Shown piece after piece: positions 14,473 through 21,710 of a stretch of DNA of 22,341 nucleotides; the first letter of the stretch is position 1; each line of letters opens with the position of its first letter. The DNA comes from UBA2219 sp964612075 (GTDB lineage Bacteria > Desulfobacterota > Deferrimicrobia > Deferrimicrobiales > Deferrimicrobiaceae). Location of the stretch: positions 1 through 22,341 of the forward strand of contig CAZTFC010000041.1 of assembly GCA_964612075.1 (NCBI GenBank), given 5' to 3'. The notes under the pieces were generated by a model that did not search any database, had not been told where the DNA came from, and was given only the letters and a program-made list of their open reading frames with translations. A program made the translations under genes and the position numbers.

Positions 14473-17229
14473 ATGCCGCTGGCGTTGATCCACATCGGAT
14501 CGGCCCTGTTCCATTCCGTCTCCGCATGGATGTCCATATCCTTTGTCCTGAAGAAGCGGATCGGCAGGGTCTGGGTCCTCGTGTTCGCCGCGTTCCTGCT
14601 CAAAGGGGCGCTTTCCGTCTACGCCGCCCTTTTCGATTCCTGGGGGCCGCGGCCCGTCCTTCCGTGGCTGCCGGGGCCGGTGGCGGAGCTCTTCCTGTCC
14701 GGCCTGTTCGCCTCGGGCTTCTTTCTCACCGGCCGGTGGTTCGGCCGCAAGGAGCGGCTCGACGGCAGATGCGCGCTGCTCTCCGAGGCCGACCGGTGCC
14801 TCGCGGGCGCCCTCGAGGAGGACAGGATCGTGGGGCAGGTGTGCGAAGTCCTCACGAGGCCCGGAGGGTACTCCCTCGCCTGGGCGGGGGTCGCGGAGCC
14901 GGACGGGTCGATCCGGGTGATCCACGCGTCGGGGCCCCGCGCCGGCGATCTTCCGGACGCGCCTTTCCGGTGGGACGACACCCCCTGGGGCCGCCTGCCG
15001 CCGGGAGCCGCGACGAGGACGGCCGTGCCATGCGCGATGCGGGAAGGGGAGCCGGGCCCGTGGGACGCGGCCGCGGCCGGCGAGCTTCGCCGCCTCGGGA
15101 TGCACAGCTGCGTCTCCGCCCCGGTGGACCCGTCCGTCCGGCAGTGCCTGGTCCTCGTCGCGCACTCGGACGACCCGGCGGCTTTCGATCCCGCGGAGGC
15201 CGCCGCGTTCTCGGCGATGGCCCGCCGGATGGGGGACGCCATCGAGGGCGCGCGCCGCCACGAGACCTTCGCGAACGCGAAGTCGTCCTACGACGACCTC
15301 CTCCGGAGCCAGCGGGACGGCGTCCTGCTGGTCCGCGAGGGGAAGGTCGTCCGCGCCAACCCCGCGGCCGCCTCCATGCTCGGCTACCCGTACCCGGAGC
15401 TGCTCTTCGACATGGACCCCGGGTCGATCCTGGTCGAGGGGGACGCGCCGCCGGCCCTGCGCCTCGCGCTGCGCGGGCCCGGGCCGGACGGGGTGCACGG
15501 CCAGTGGGAGACGACGATCCGGCGGCGCGACGGCGCCACGTTCTCCGGCGAGATCGCCATGACCTGGATCGCGCGCGAGAACCGGAAGGAGACCTTCGTC
15601 CCCTTGCGCAGCGGCCCGCTCGGCATGATGATCCTGCGGGACGTCACCGCCCGCGTCCGCATCCTGAACGACCTCCGCAGGGAGAGGGACTTCACGACGC
15701 GCATCCTGGAGGTCTCCGGGGCGCTCGTCCTCCGGCTCGGGATGGATGGGGAGGTCCTGCTGTTCAACCGGCAGTGCGAGGAGACCACCGGCTGGACCGC
15801 CGCCGAGGTCGCCGGGAAGAAGATGACGGAGTTCCTGGTCCCGGAGCCGATGCGCGGCCTGCACGACGCGGCCTTCCAGGCGGTCCGGGCGGGGCGCGTC
15901 CCGCCCCCCCTCGAGAGCCGGATCTTCACCGCGCGCGACGAGGAGAGGACGGTCTCCTGGAAATACGCGCCGCTGCGCGACGCGTCCGGCGGCGTCGCCT
16001 CCGTCATCGCCACGGGGATCGACGTGACCGACCGGCGCCGCCTCGAGGAGACGATCATCGAGATGCAGAAGATGGAGGCGGTGGGGACGCTGGCCGGCGG
16101 CATCGCCCACGACTTCAACAACATCCTCACCGGGATCCTCGGGAGCCTCGATATCGCGCAGCGGGCGATCCCCGCGGACTGCACGGGGGCGGCGGCCCCG
16201 ATCTCCGACGCCATCCGCGCCTCGGAGCGGGCGGTGTCCCTCATCCGCCAGCTTCTCGACTTCTCCCGCCGGTCCCCCTCGGAGCGGCGGCCCGTCAACC
16301 TCGCGAACGTCGTCCGCGAGGTTGTGACCCTCTTCTCCCAGACGATCGACCGCCGCATCGAGATCACCTCGTCCATCGAGGACGGCCTCCCCCTCGCCCT
16401 CGCCGACCCGAACCAGGTGCACCAGGTCCTGATGAACCTCTGCGTCAACGCCCGCGACGCGATCCTCGAGTCGCTCAACGCCGTCGACGCGAAGGGGGCG
16501 CGGCCGCTGACGGGGTACTGGATCTACGTCCGGGCGGAAAAGGTCCTGGTCGACGACGAGTACTGCCGGCTCTTCCCGTACGCCCGCAAAGGGCGGTTCA
16601 TCCGGCTCTCCATCGGCGACAACGGCGCCGGGATGGACGACGCGCTGCAGCGCCGGGTCTTCGAGCCGTTCTTCACCACGAAGAAGATGGGGCGCGGCAC
16701 CGGGCTGGGGCTCTCCACCGTGTACGGCATCGTAAAGCAGCACAACGGCTGGATCAACCTCGACAGCCACCCCGGGAAGGGGACGACCTTCTGCGCCTAT
16801 TTCCCCGAGGCGGAAGGCGCGGTCGAGGAGGCGCCTCTCAAGGAGGAGGCGGTGCGCCCGGTGGAGGGGAAGGAGACCGTCCTCTTCGCGGACGACGAGG
16901 GGCTGATCCGGGACCTCGGCCGAATGGTGCTGGAGTCGTTCGGCTACACGGTGGTTCTCGCGGCCGACGGCAAGGAGGCGATCGACCGGTACGCCGAGAA
17001 CCGGGGGCGCGTGGACCTCGTCATCCTGGACATGACGATGCCCCGGCGCTCCGGGCTGGAGGCGATGCGCGAGATCCGCTCGATCGACCCCGCGGCGAGG
17101 ATCGTCCTGTCCAGCGGCCACACCCCCACGGAGGACATCGGCGGGGCCGCGTTCCTTCCCAAGCCCTACCGCGCCGACGTGCTGGCCCGGACGGTCCGCA
17201 AGGCCCTGGACGCCGCCCCGCCCGCCTGA
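14473..17229 (+). CDS. Membrane-anchored hybrid sensor histidine kinase (GAF-PAS-PAS-HisKA-HATPase-REC)
   Basis: The product is a 918-residue protein. Three hydrophobic segments (about 5-24, 33-51, 68-87) anchor it. A GAF-like region (about 97-262) and two PAS domains (about 270-395 and 402-522, the second ending in the PAC-like IATGIDVTDRRRLEE) precede the kinase. The phospho-accepting His546 lies in GGIAHDFNNIL, the type of HisKA found with NtrB-like and hybrid kinases. The ATPase domain shows the N box (NLCVNARDA, 655-663), DNGAGM (716-721), FEPFFTTKKMGRGTGLGLS (730-748). A C-terminal receiver (about 801-915) has DDE acidic residues, Asp853 in ILDMTMP, and Lys897. There is no output domain, so the phosphate probably goes to a separate partner or the receiver tunes the kinase. 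The ATG at 14473 follows a GGAGGAG within a small hairpin. Signal and partner are unknown; proximity to amtB hints at, but does not show, a nitrogen role. Confidence 0.92.
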   Translation: MPLALIHIGSALFHSVSAWMSISFVLKKRIGRVWVLVFAAFLLKGALSVYAALFDSWGPRPVLPWLPGPVAELFLSGLFASGFFLTGRWFGRKERLDGRCALLSEADRCLAGALEEDRIVGQVCEVLTRPGGYSLAWAGVAEPDGSIRVIHASGPRAGDLPDAPFRWDDTPWGRLPPGAATRTAVPCAMREGEPGPWDAAAAGELRRLGMHSCVSAPVDPSVRQCLVLVAHSDDPAAFDPAEAAAFSAMARRMGDAIEGARRHETFANAKSSYDDLLRSQRDGVLLVREGKVVRANPAAASMLGYPYPELLFDMDPGSILVEGDAPPALRLALRGPGPDGVHGQWETTIRRRDGATFSGEIAMTWIARENRKETFVPLRSGPLGMMILRDVTARVRILNDLRRERDFTTRILEVSGALVLRLGMDGEVLLFNRQCEETTGWTAAEVAGKKMTEFLVPEPMRGLHDAAFQAVRAGRVPPPLESRIFTARDEERTVSWKYAPLRDASGGVASVIATGIDVTDRRRLEETIIEMQKMEAVGTLAGGIAHDFNNILTGILGSLDIAQRAIPADCTGAAAPISDAIRASERAVSLIRQLLDFSRRSPSERRPVNLANVVREVVTLFSQTIDRRIEITSSIEDGLPLALADPNQVHQVLMNLCVNARDAILESLNAVDAKGARPLTGYWIYVRAEKVLVDDEYCRLFPYARKGRFIRLSIGDNGAGMDDALQRRVFEPFFTTKKMGRGTGLGLSTVYGIVKQHNGWINLDSHPGKGTTFCAYFPEAEGAVEEAPLKEEAVRPVEGKETVLFADDEGLIRDLGRMVLESFGYTVVLAADGKEAIDRYAENRGRVDLVILDMTMPRRSGLEAMREIRSIDPAARIVLSSGHTPTEDIGGAAFLPKPYRADVLARTVRKALDAAPPA

Positions 17230-17263
17230 CCCCCGCCCGGGTTCGCCCAGAAGTGTCGTAATA

Positions 17264-17279
17264 CGGACAATATTGTCCG
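17264..17279. promoter_or_regulatory. 16-bp perfect palindrome upstream of amtB
   Basis: CGGACAATATTGTCCG is a perfect inverted repeat centred about 90 bases upstream of the start site predicted from the -24/-12 promoter, a usual distance for an enhancer-binding protein. A further TGTC half-site occurs 9 bases to its left (17254-17257), giving alternating TGTC/GACA/TGTC. It is AT-rich in the middle in otherwise GC-rich sequence. It does not match the enterobacterial NtrC box, so the binding protein is unknown. Confidence 0.55.
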
Positions 17280-17335
17280 CTCCTCCCGCATCGTCGTTTC
17301 CCCGATTCCCCAGCCGTTCCGCAAAGTTCCCCCGA

Positions 17336-17351
17336 TGGCACGCCCGTTGCT
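17336..17351 (+). promoter_or_regulatory. Sigma-54 (-24/-12) promoter of amtB
   Basis: TGGCACG-CCCG-TTGCT matches the sigma-54 consensus TGGCACG-N4-TTGC[A/T] at every specified position. The GG of the -24 element is at 17337-17338 and the GC of the -12 element at 17349-17350. The predicted start site is near 17361, leaving a leader of about 45 bases. It implies activation by an NtrC-family enhancer-binding protein, as is usual for nitrogen-regulated ammonium transporters. Confidence 0.88.
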
Positions 17352-17363
17352 CTTTCCGCCGCA

Positions 17364-17405
17364 GGGCCGCAGACGGCCCATCACGCGGCGTAAGGAGGAA
17401 CCTCC
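17364..17405 (+). promoter_or_regulatory. amtB leader: 5' hairpin and Shine-Dalgarno-pairing hairpin
   Basis: Two inverted repeats fill the leader. GGGCCG (17364-17369) pairs with CGGCCC (17374-17379) around CAGA right at the predicted 5' end. A very strong Shine-Dalgarno sequence, TAAGGAGG (17391-17398), is followed after two bases by CCTCC (17401-17405), which is complementary to it and directly abuts the ATG. A GGAG/CTCC stem with a four-base loop would hide the ribosome site. Whether this has a regulatory effect is inference; such a short stem may simply melt. Confidence 0.45.
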
Positions 17406-18626
17406 ATGAACACGGGCGACACCGCCTGGCTGCTCGTTTCTGCGGCGCTGGTCATGCTGATGACCCCGGGGCTCGCGCTGTTCTACGGCGGCATGGTGCG
17501 CGCTAAGAACGTCCTGGGCACGATCATGCAGTCGTTCATCGTCATCGGGCTGATCAGCGTCGAGTGGGCGCTGGTCGGCTACAGCATGGCGTTCGGCCCG
17601 GACCTCGGGGGGGTCCTGGGCGACCTTTCGTGGGCCGGCCTGTCGGGCGTCGGGCTCGCGCCAAACGCGGACTACGCCGCCACGGTGCCGCACCTGGCGT
17701 TCATGGCGTTCCAGATGATGTTCGCCGTCATCACCCCGGCGCTCATCACCGGCGCGTTCGCGGAGCGGTTCAAGTTCTCCGCGTTCCTGGTGTTCATGCT
17801 GCTGTGGGCGCTGGTCGTCTACAACCCGGTGGCGCACTGGGTGTGGGGGGTCGGCGGGTGGATCCGCAACCTCGGGGCGCTCGACTTCGCCGGGGGGACC
17901 GTCATCCACATCACCTCGGGGATCTCGGCGCTGGCGGCGGCGCTCGTCGTCGGGAAGCGGAAGGGGTACGGCGCCGACAACATGGCGCCGCACAACCTGC
18001 CGATGACGGTGCTCGGGGCGGCGATCCTCTGGTTCGGATGGTTCGGGTTCAACGCCGGCAGCGCCCTCGCGGCGGGGGAGCTGTCGGCCGGCGCCTTCGT
18101 CGCCACGCACCTGGCCGCCTCCGCGGCGACGCTTTCGTGGGTCTGCGTGGAATGGGCCCACCGCGGCAAGCCGACCGTGCTGGGCGCCGCGTCGGGGTGC
18201 GTCGCGGGGCTGGTGGGGATCACCCCGGGCGCCGGGTTCGTCACCCCCATGGCCGCGATCGTCATCGGCCTGGCCGTCGGCGCGATCTGCTACGGCGCCA
18301 TCATGCTGAAAGGGCGCTTCGGGTACGACGACTCGCTGGACGTGGTCGGCGTCCACTTCGTCGGCGGCATGTTCGGCGCGCTGGCCACGGGGCTGTTCGC
18401 CACGAAGGCGGTCAACCCCGCGGGCGCGGACGGCCTGTTCTACGGCAACCCGAAGCTGTTCCTGGTCCAGGCGCTGGCGGCGGGGGTCGCCATGGCCTAC
18501 GCCTTCTGCGTGAGCTACGGGCTGCTGGTGGCGCTCGACAAGGTGATGGGGCTGCGGGTGGACCCCGAGCACGAGTCGATGGGGCTCGACCTGTCCCAGC
18601 ACGGCGAGGCGGGCTACACCCGCTGA
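17406..18626 (+). CDS. amtB: Ammonium transporter (Amt family)
   Basis: This 406-residue membrane protein imports ammonium. About eleven hydrophobic segments fill the chain, starting directly with DTAWLLVSAALVMLMTPG, so it has no extra signal peptide as in E. coli AmtB. Family motifs are TPGLALFYGGMVRAKN (20-35), AFAERFKFSAF (117-127), the pore histidines His168 (GTVIHITSG) and His317 (DVVGVHFVGG), and WFGWFGFNAGSAL (209-221). The short tail ends in GLDLSQHGEAGYTR, a typical cytoplasmic end. The ATG at 17406 has a perfect Shine-Dalgarno sequence. It is expressed from a sigma-54 promoter, implying induction under nitrogen limitation. A glnK (PII) gene usually lies next to amtB, but none is present on either side here; the downstream neighbour is a PIG-L deacetylase with its own likely promoter. 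Confidence 0.96.
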   Translation: MNTGDTAWLLVSAALVMLMTPGLALFYGGMVRAKNVLGTIMQSFIVIGLISVEWALVGYSMAFGPDLGGVLGDLSWAGLSGVGLAPNADYAATVPHLAFMAFQMMFAVITPALITGAFAERFKFSAFLVFMLLWALVVYNPVAHWVWGVGGWIRNLGALDFAGGTVIHITSGISALAAALVVGKRKGYGADNMAPHNLPMTVLGAAILWFGWFGFNAGSALAAGELSAGAFVATHLAASAATLSWVCVEWAHRGKPTVLGAASGCVAGLVGITPGAGFVTPMAAIVIGLAVGAICYGAIMLKGRFGYDDSLDVVGVHFVGGMFGALATGLFATKAVNPAGADGLFYGNPKLFLVQALAAGVAMAYAFCVSYGLLVALDKVMGLRVDPEHESMGLDLSQHGEAGYTR

Positions 18627-18637
18627 CCGCCGGTTAG

Positions 18638-18647
18638 TGGTATCTTA
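18638..18647 (+). promoter_or_regulatory. Candidate extended -10 promoter for the PIG-L gene
   Basis: TGGTATCTTA lies in the 53-base gap after amtB, about 33 bases before the next start codon, with the extended -10 form TG-n-TATCTT. It resembles the elements before bfr, rlmD and the histidine kinase. No convincing -35 at proper spacing is seen. Confidence 0.35.
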
Positions 18648-18679
18648 CCCGTATCTTCGGGAAAGGAAGATGCGGGCGC

Positions 18680-19450
18680 ATGGCGAAGCGGATCCTGTTC
18701 CTGCTGGCGCACCCGGACGACGAGACGTTCGGCCCCGGCGGGACCATAGCGAAATACGCAAGGGAAGGGCACGAGGTGCACCTCCTCGCCGCGACGCGCG
18801 GGGAGGCCGGGATGCTGGGCGACCCCCCGGTGACCGACCGGGAGCATGTCGGGGAGGTCCGCTCCGCCGAGCTCGAGGCGGCGGCCGCGGTCCTCGGCGC
18901 CGCGAAGGTCCACTACATGGGGTTCATCGACGGCAGGCTCGCGGAGACTCCGAGGGAGCTGCTGGTCGAAAGCGCCGTCGAGGCGGTCCGCCGGGTCCGC
19001 CCCCACGTGATGGTGGGGTTCGGGCCCGACGGCGTTTCCAGGCACCCGGACCACCGGGCGATGTGCGAGGTGGCGCTGGCCGCCTTCGACCGTGCGAGCG
19101 ACCCCGGGTGGTATCCCGGCCATTTCCGCGACGGGGCGCTTCGCCCCTGGGCCCCCTGGAAGCTGTACCAGTTCGAGGTCCCCCGCGAGATCCTCGAGAC
19201 GTGGGGCATCCCGCTGTCGGGGGTCCCGCTGGCGAAGCTCACCACCGTCGTCGACACCTCCGCCGACGCGGAGACGAAGCTCCGCGCGTTCCAATGCCAT
19301 CGCACCCAGAAAAAGGACGTGGAGCGGATCCTCGCCCGCCCGGGGTTCCGCGAGTTCGTCCGGCAGGAGACGTACGTCCTCGCCAGGACGTGGCTTCCCG
19401 GCCCGGCCTTCCCCGAGACCGACCTGCTGGCGGGAGTCCCGGAAGAGTAA
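18680..19450 (+). CDS. PIG-L (LmbE-like) family zinc-dependent deacetylase
   Basis: This 256-residue protein is of the family that removes N-acetyl groups from amino sugars and their conjugates. The zinc motif AHPDDE is at residues 10-15 (His11, Asp14) and the third ligand region is RHPDHRA (121-127). The Rossmann-like pattern FLLAHPDDETFGPGGTIAKY and HLLAATRGEAG are characteristic. The ATG at 18680 has AAAGGAAG about 11 bases upstream; a nearer ATG at 18670 is out of frame. The substrate is unknown: family members act in GPI-anchor, mycothiol and bacillithiol synthesis and on chitobiose derivatives. No glycosyltransferase or thiol-synthesis partner gene lies beside it, so context does not help. 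The next gene follows after 45 bases on the same strand. Confidence 0.9.
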   Translation: MAKRILFLLAHPDDETFGPGGTIAKYAREGHEVHLLAATRGEAGMLGDPPVTDREHVGEVRSAELEAAAAVLGAAKVHYMGFIDGRLAETPRELLVESAVEAVRRVRPHVMVGFGPDGVSRHPDHRAMCEVALAAFDRASDPGWYPGHFRDGALRPWAPWKLYQFEVPREILETWGIPLSGVPLAKLTTVVDTSADAETKLRAFQCHRTQKKDVERILARPGFREFVRQETYVLARTWLPGPAFPETDLLAGVPEE

Positions 19451-19451
19451 C

Positions 19452-19473
19452 AAAAAAAACCGGAAAGACCGGT
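19452..19473 (-). terminator. Minus-strand-facing terminator-like hairpin
   Basis: On the minus strand ACCGG-TCTTT-CCGGT is followed by a run of T (eight As at 19452-19459 on the plus strand; the outermost stem pair uses one of them). It has the form of a small intrinsic terminator but faces against the flanking plus-strand genes, so it could only stop antisense transcription. On the plus strand no T-tract follows. The stem is only five pairs. Confidence 0.35.
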
Positions 19474-19495
19474 ATCAGGGAAGGGGGAGAAGACG

Positions 19496-20536
19496 TTGGA
19501 AGTGGGAATCTTCGGCAACGCGGGCGCGGGAAAGAGCACCCTGTTCCGGGCGCTGGCCGGCCCCGGCGAGGGCGCCCCGCAGGGGAAGGGCGCCGGCGTG
19601 TGCGCCATCAAGGTCCCGGACGACCGGGTCGACCGGCTGGCGGAGATCTTCCGCCCGAAGAAGGTCACGCACATCACGGTCGCGTTCCACGACGTCGACG
19701 CCGGGGAGCCCGACCCGCTCTCGACGCAGGCGGTCGCCGCGCTGAAGAACGTCGAGGTCCTCGCGCTGGTCCTGCGCGGCTTCTCGGACGACTACCACCC
19801 GGCCCCGCCGGGCGGCCTCGACCCCGTCGGGGAGTTCCGGGCGATGTCGTCCGCGATGGTGCTCTCCGACTACCTCGTGGCCCAGAAAAGGGTCGAGCGG
19901 ATGACGAAGGAGGCCAAAAGGGACGCCGAGTGGACCGCCCTGAACAAGGCGATCGGGGCGTTCGAGAAGGAGCTTCCGCTGCGCGACCTCGACCTGGCGG
20001 GGGAGGAGGAGCGGGCCGTCTCGGGGTTCCGGTTCCTCACCCGGCTGCCGGCGCTCCTCGTCCTGAACGTCTCCGAGGAGTCGATGAAAGGGGAGCCGTT
20101 CCCCGAGCTCTCCCGGGCGGCGCAAGAAGCGAAGGTCCCGCTGGTCCGCCTGTGCGCCAAGGTGGAGGAGGAGATCGCCCAGCTTTCCCCCGCCGAGCAG
20201 GCCGAGTTCCTGAAAGAGCTGGGGACCGGGCAGTCCGCGCGCGACCGGCTGGTCCGGGGCGCGTTCGACGCGATGCGGTACATCTCCTTCCTGACCGTGG
20301 GCGAGGACGAGGTCCGGGCGTGGAACGTCCGCAGGGGGAGCACCGCCGTCGCGGCGGCCGGCCGGATCCATTCCGACCTCGAGAAGGGGTTCATCCGGGC
20401 CGAGGTCGTCGCGAGCGAGGATTTCCTGCGGTGCGGGTCGATGGCGAAGGCGAAGACCGAGGGGAAGCTCCGGCTCGAGGGAAAGGAGTACGTCGTGAAG
20501 GACGGGGACATCGTCCACGTGCGCTTCAACGTGTGA
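19496..20536 (+). CDS. YchF-related P-loop NTPase with C-terminal DUF933/TGS-like domain
   Basis: This 346-residue protein resembles YchF/OLA1, ribosome-associated P-loop proteins that prefer ATP. The P loop is GNAGAGKST (7-15). The segment KVPDDRVDRLAEIFRPKKVTH matches the YchF region after switch I. The C-terminal DUF933/TGS-like domain includes FLTVGEDEVRAWNVRRGSTA, GRIHSDLEKGFIRAEVV and GKEYVVKDGDIVHVRFNV. It differs from classical YchF: the P loop is not GLPNVGKST, and the D-x-AG-L-V-KGAS switch II stretch is reduced to DVDAGEPDP. It is therefore a divergent paralogue-type member, not certainly the housekeeping one. The TTG at 19496 has GGGGGAG 6 bases before it; a GTG at 19502 is a possible second start. 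Confidence 0.8.
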   Translation: MEVGIFGNAGAGKSTLFRALAGPGEGAPQGKGAGVCAIKVPDDRVDRLAEIFRPKKVTHITVAFHDVDAGEPDPLSTQAVAALKNVEVLALVLRGFSDDYHPAPPGGLDPVGEFRAMSSAMVLSDYLVAQKRVERMTKEAKRDAEWTALNKAIGAFEKELPLRDLDLAGEEERAVSGFRFLTRLPALLVLNVSEESMKGEPFPELSRAAQEAKVPLVRLCAKVEEEIAQLSPAEQAEFLKELGTGQSARDRLVRGAFDAMRYISFLTVGEDEVRAWNVRRGSTAVAAAGRIHSDLEKGFIRAEVVASEDFLRCGSMAKAKTEGKLRLEGKEYVVKDGDIVHVRFNV

Positions 20537-20550
20537 GGGGGCGAAACCCG

Positions 20551-20579
20551 TTGAATTGCATGAGAATAATTCCTACAAT
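20551..20579 (+). promoter_or_regulatory. Sigma-70-type promoter for the REC-HD-GYP gene
   Basis: TTGAAT (20551-20556) and TACAAT (20574-20579) are separated by exactly 17 bases; each hexamer deviates little from consensus. The start site would be near 20586, giving a leader of about 48 bases. The promoter lies in a sharply AT-rich stretch (about 20550-20640) between two GC-rich genes. Confidence 0.65.
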
Positions 20580-20596
20580 GTTTTCATGGGTTTTTT
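20559..20596 (+). terminator. Inverted repeat with T-tract between the YchF-like and HD-GYP genes; terminator or operator
   Basis: CATGAGAA (20559-20566) and TTTTCATG (20581-20588) pair over eight positions with one mismatch around a 14-base loop, followed by GG and six Ts (20591-20596). An outer AAACCC (20544-20549) can also pair with GGGTTT (20588-20593). The structure begins just after the stop of the YchF-like gene and so may terminate it, yet it spans the -10 element of the downstream promoter and could equally be an operator. Which applies cannot be decided from sequence. Confidence 0.4.
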
Positions 20597-20633
20597 CCGA
20601 TAAATCCACGTACAAGAACACCGTGCTTATAAA

Positions 20634-21710
20634 ATGAAATTCACCCAGTACGTTCCGAAAGAATCGCTGCTCGCCGGTCCGGCGGGGGCCCGCGTCCTCG
20701 TGGTCGACGACGAGGAGTTCCTGCGGTTCCTCGTGCGGGAATGGCTGGAGCAGGCCGGGTACACCGTGGAGGAGGCGGCCGACGGCCGGGAGGCCCTCGA
20801 GAAGCTCGACGGCCGGGGCTGGGCGTTCGACATCCTCCTGACGGACATCCGGATGCCGAAGATGGACGGCATCTCCCTCCTCAGGGAATGGATCAGGCGC
20901 AGCCCGACCACCGCCGGCGTCGTCATGTCGGCCAACGCCGAGCTCGACACCGCCGTCTCCGCGCTGAAGCTGGGGGCCTGCGACTACATCACCAAGCCCT
21001 TCAGCAGCGAGGTCCTCCTGATCACGCTGGAGAACGCCCTCCGGAAGAAGGAGCTCGAGCGGCAGGTGGAGGATTACCGGCTGAACCTCGAGAGGAAGGT
21101 CAAGGAGCAGACCGACGTCATCAACCTCATGTACGTCCGCTCCATCGACGCGATGGTCAAGGCCCTCGAAGCGAAGGATTTCTACACGCGGGGGCACTCG
21201 CAGCGGGTGACGATCTACTCCGTGGCGACGGCGAAGGAGATGGGCATCCTGGAGCAGGAGGTGGAGGACCTGCGGCGCGCCTCCGTGCTCCACGACCTCG
21301 GGAAGATCGGCGTCCGGGAGACCGTCCTCAACAAGCCCGGGAAGCTTTCCCCCGAGGAGTTCCTGGAGGTCGTCCGGCACCCCGAGCTCTCCGTGAGCAT
21401 CCTCGAGCCGATCCCGTTCTTCCGGCCGCTGCTTCCCACCGTCCTCCACCACCACGAGCGGTACAACGGCCGGGGCTACCCCGCCGGGCTGGCGGGCGAC
21501 GAGATCCCGCTGGCGTCGCGCATCCTCGCGGTGGCGGACACGTTCGACGCGATGACCTCCACCCGCGCCTACCGGAAGGCGCTGCCGGCGGAGGACGCCG
21601 TCGCGGAGCTGCGCAGCTGCGCCGGGACGCAGTTCGACCCCGACATCGTCCCCATCTTCCTGTCGTGCCTGCCGCGGATCCGGATCCCGGCGGAGGACGT
21701 TCCCGTATGA
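20634..21710 (+). CDS. Response regulator with HD-GYP cyclic-di-GMP phosphodiesterase output domain
   Basis: This 358-residue protein has the RpfG-like layout: receiver domain about 19-140 (Asp25/26, phospho-accepting Asp71 in LLTDIRMPKMDG, Lys121), a coiled-coil-like linker (137-165), and an HD-GYP domain (about 170-345). The metal and catalytic residues are present: GHSQRV (His188), HDLGKIG (His220-Asp221), HHHERYNGRGYPAGL (272-286) with the full GYP motif, and ADTFDAMTS. It is therefore expected to be an active enzyme that degrades cyclic di-GMP on phosphorylation. The ATG at 20634 has no Shine-Dalgarno sequence (AT-rich CTTATAAA precedes it), and no better in-frame start is seen before the receiver domain. 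It overlaps the AMMECR1 gene by 4 bases (ATGA). No cognate kinase is adjacent; the orphan-looking hybrid kinase at 14473 is one candidate. Confidence 0.94.
   Translation: MKFTQYVPKESLLAGPAGARVLVVDDEEFLRFLVREWLEQAGYTVEEAADGREALEKLDGRGWAFDILLTDIRMPKMDGISLLREWIRRSPTTAGVVMSANAELDTAVSALKLGACDYITKPFSSEVLLITLENALRKKELERQVEDYRLNLERKVKEQTDVINLMYVRSIDAMVKALEAKDFYTRGHSQRVTIYSVATAKEMGILEQEVEDLRRASVLHDLGKIGVRETVLNKPGKLSPEEFLEVVRHPELSVSILEPIPFFRPLLPTVLHHHERYNGRGYPAGLAGDEIPLASRILAVADTFDAMTSTRAYRKALPAEDAVAELRSCAGTQFDPDIVPIFLSCLPRIRIPAEDVPV

Noticed and set aside
20537..20633. Cyclic-di-GMP or other riboswitch before the HD-GYP gene
   Set aside because: The predicted leader is only about 48 bases, too short for known cyclic-di-GMP aptamers, and lacks their conserved sequence elements.
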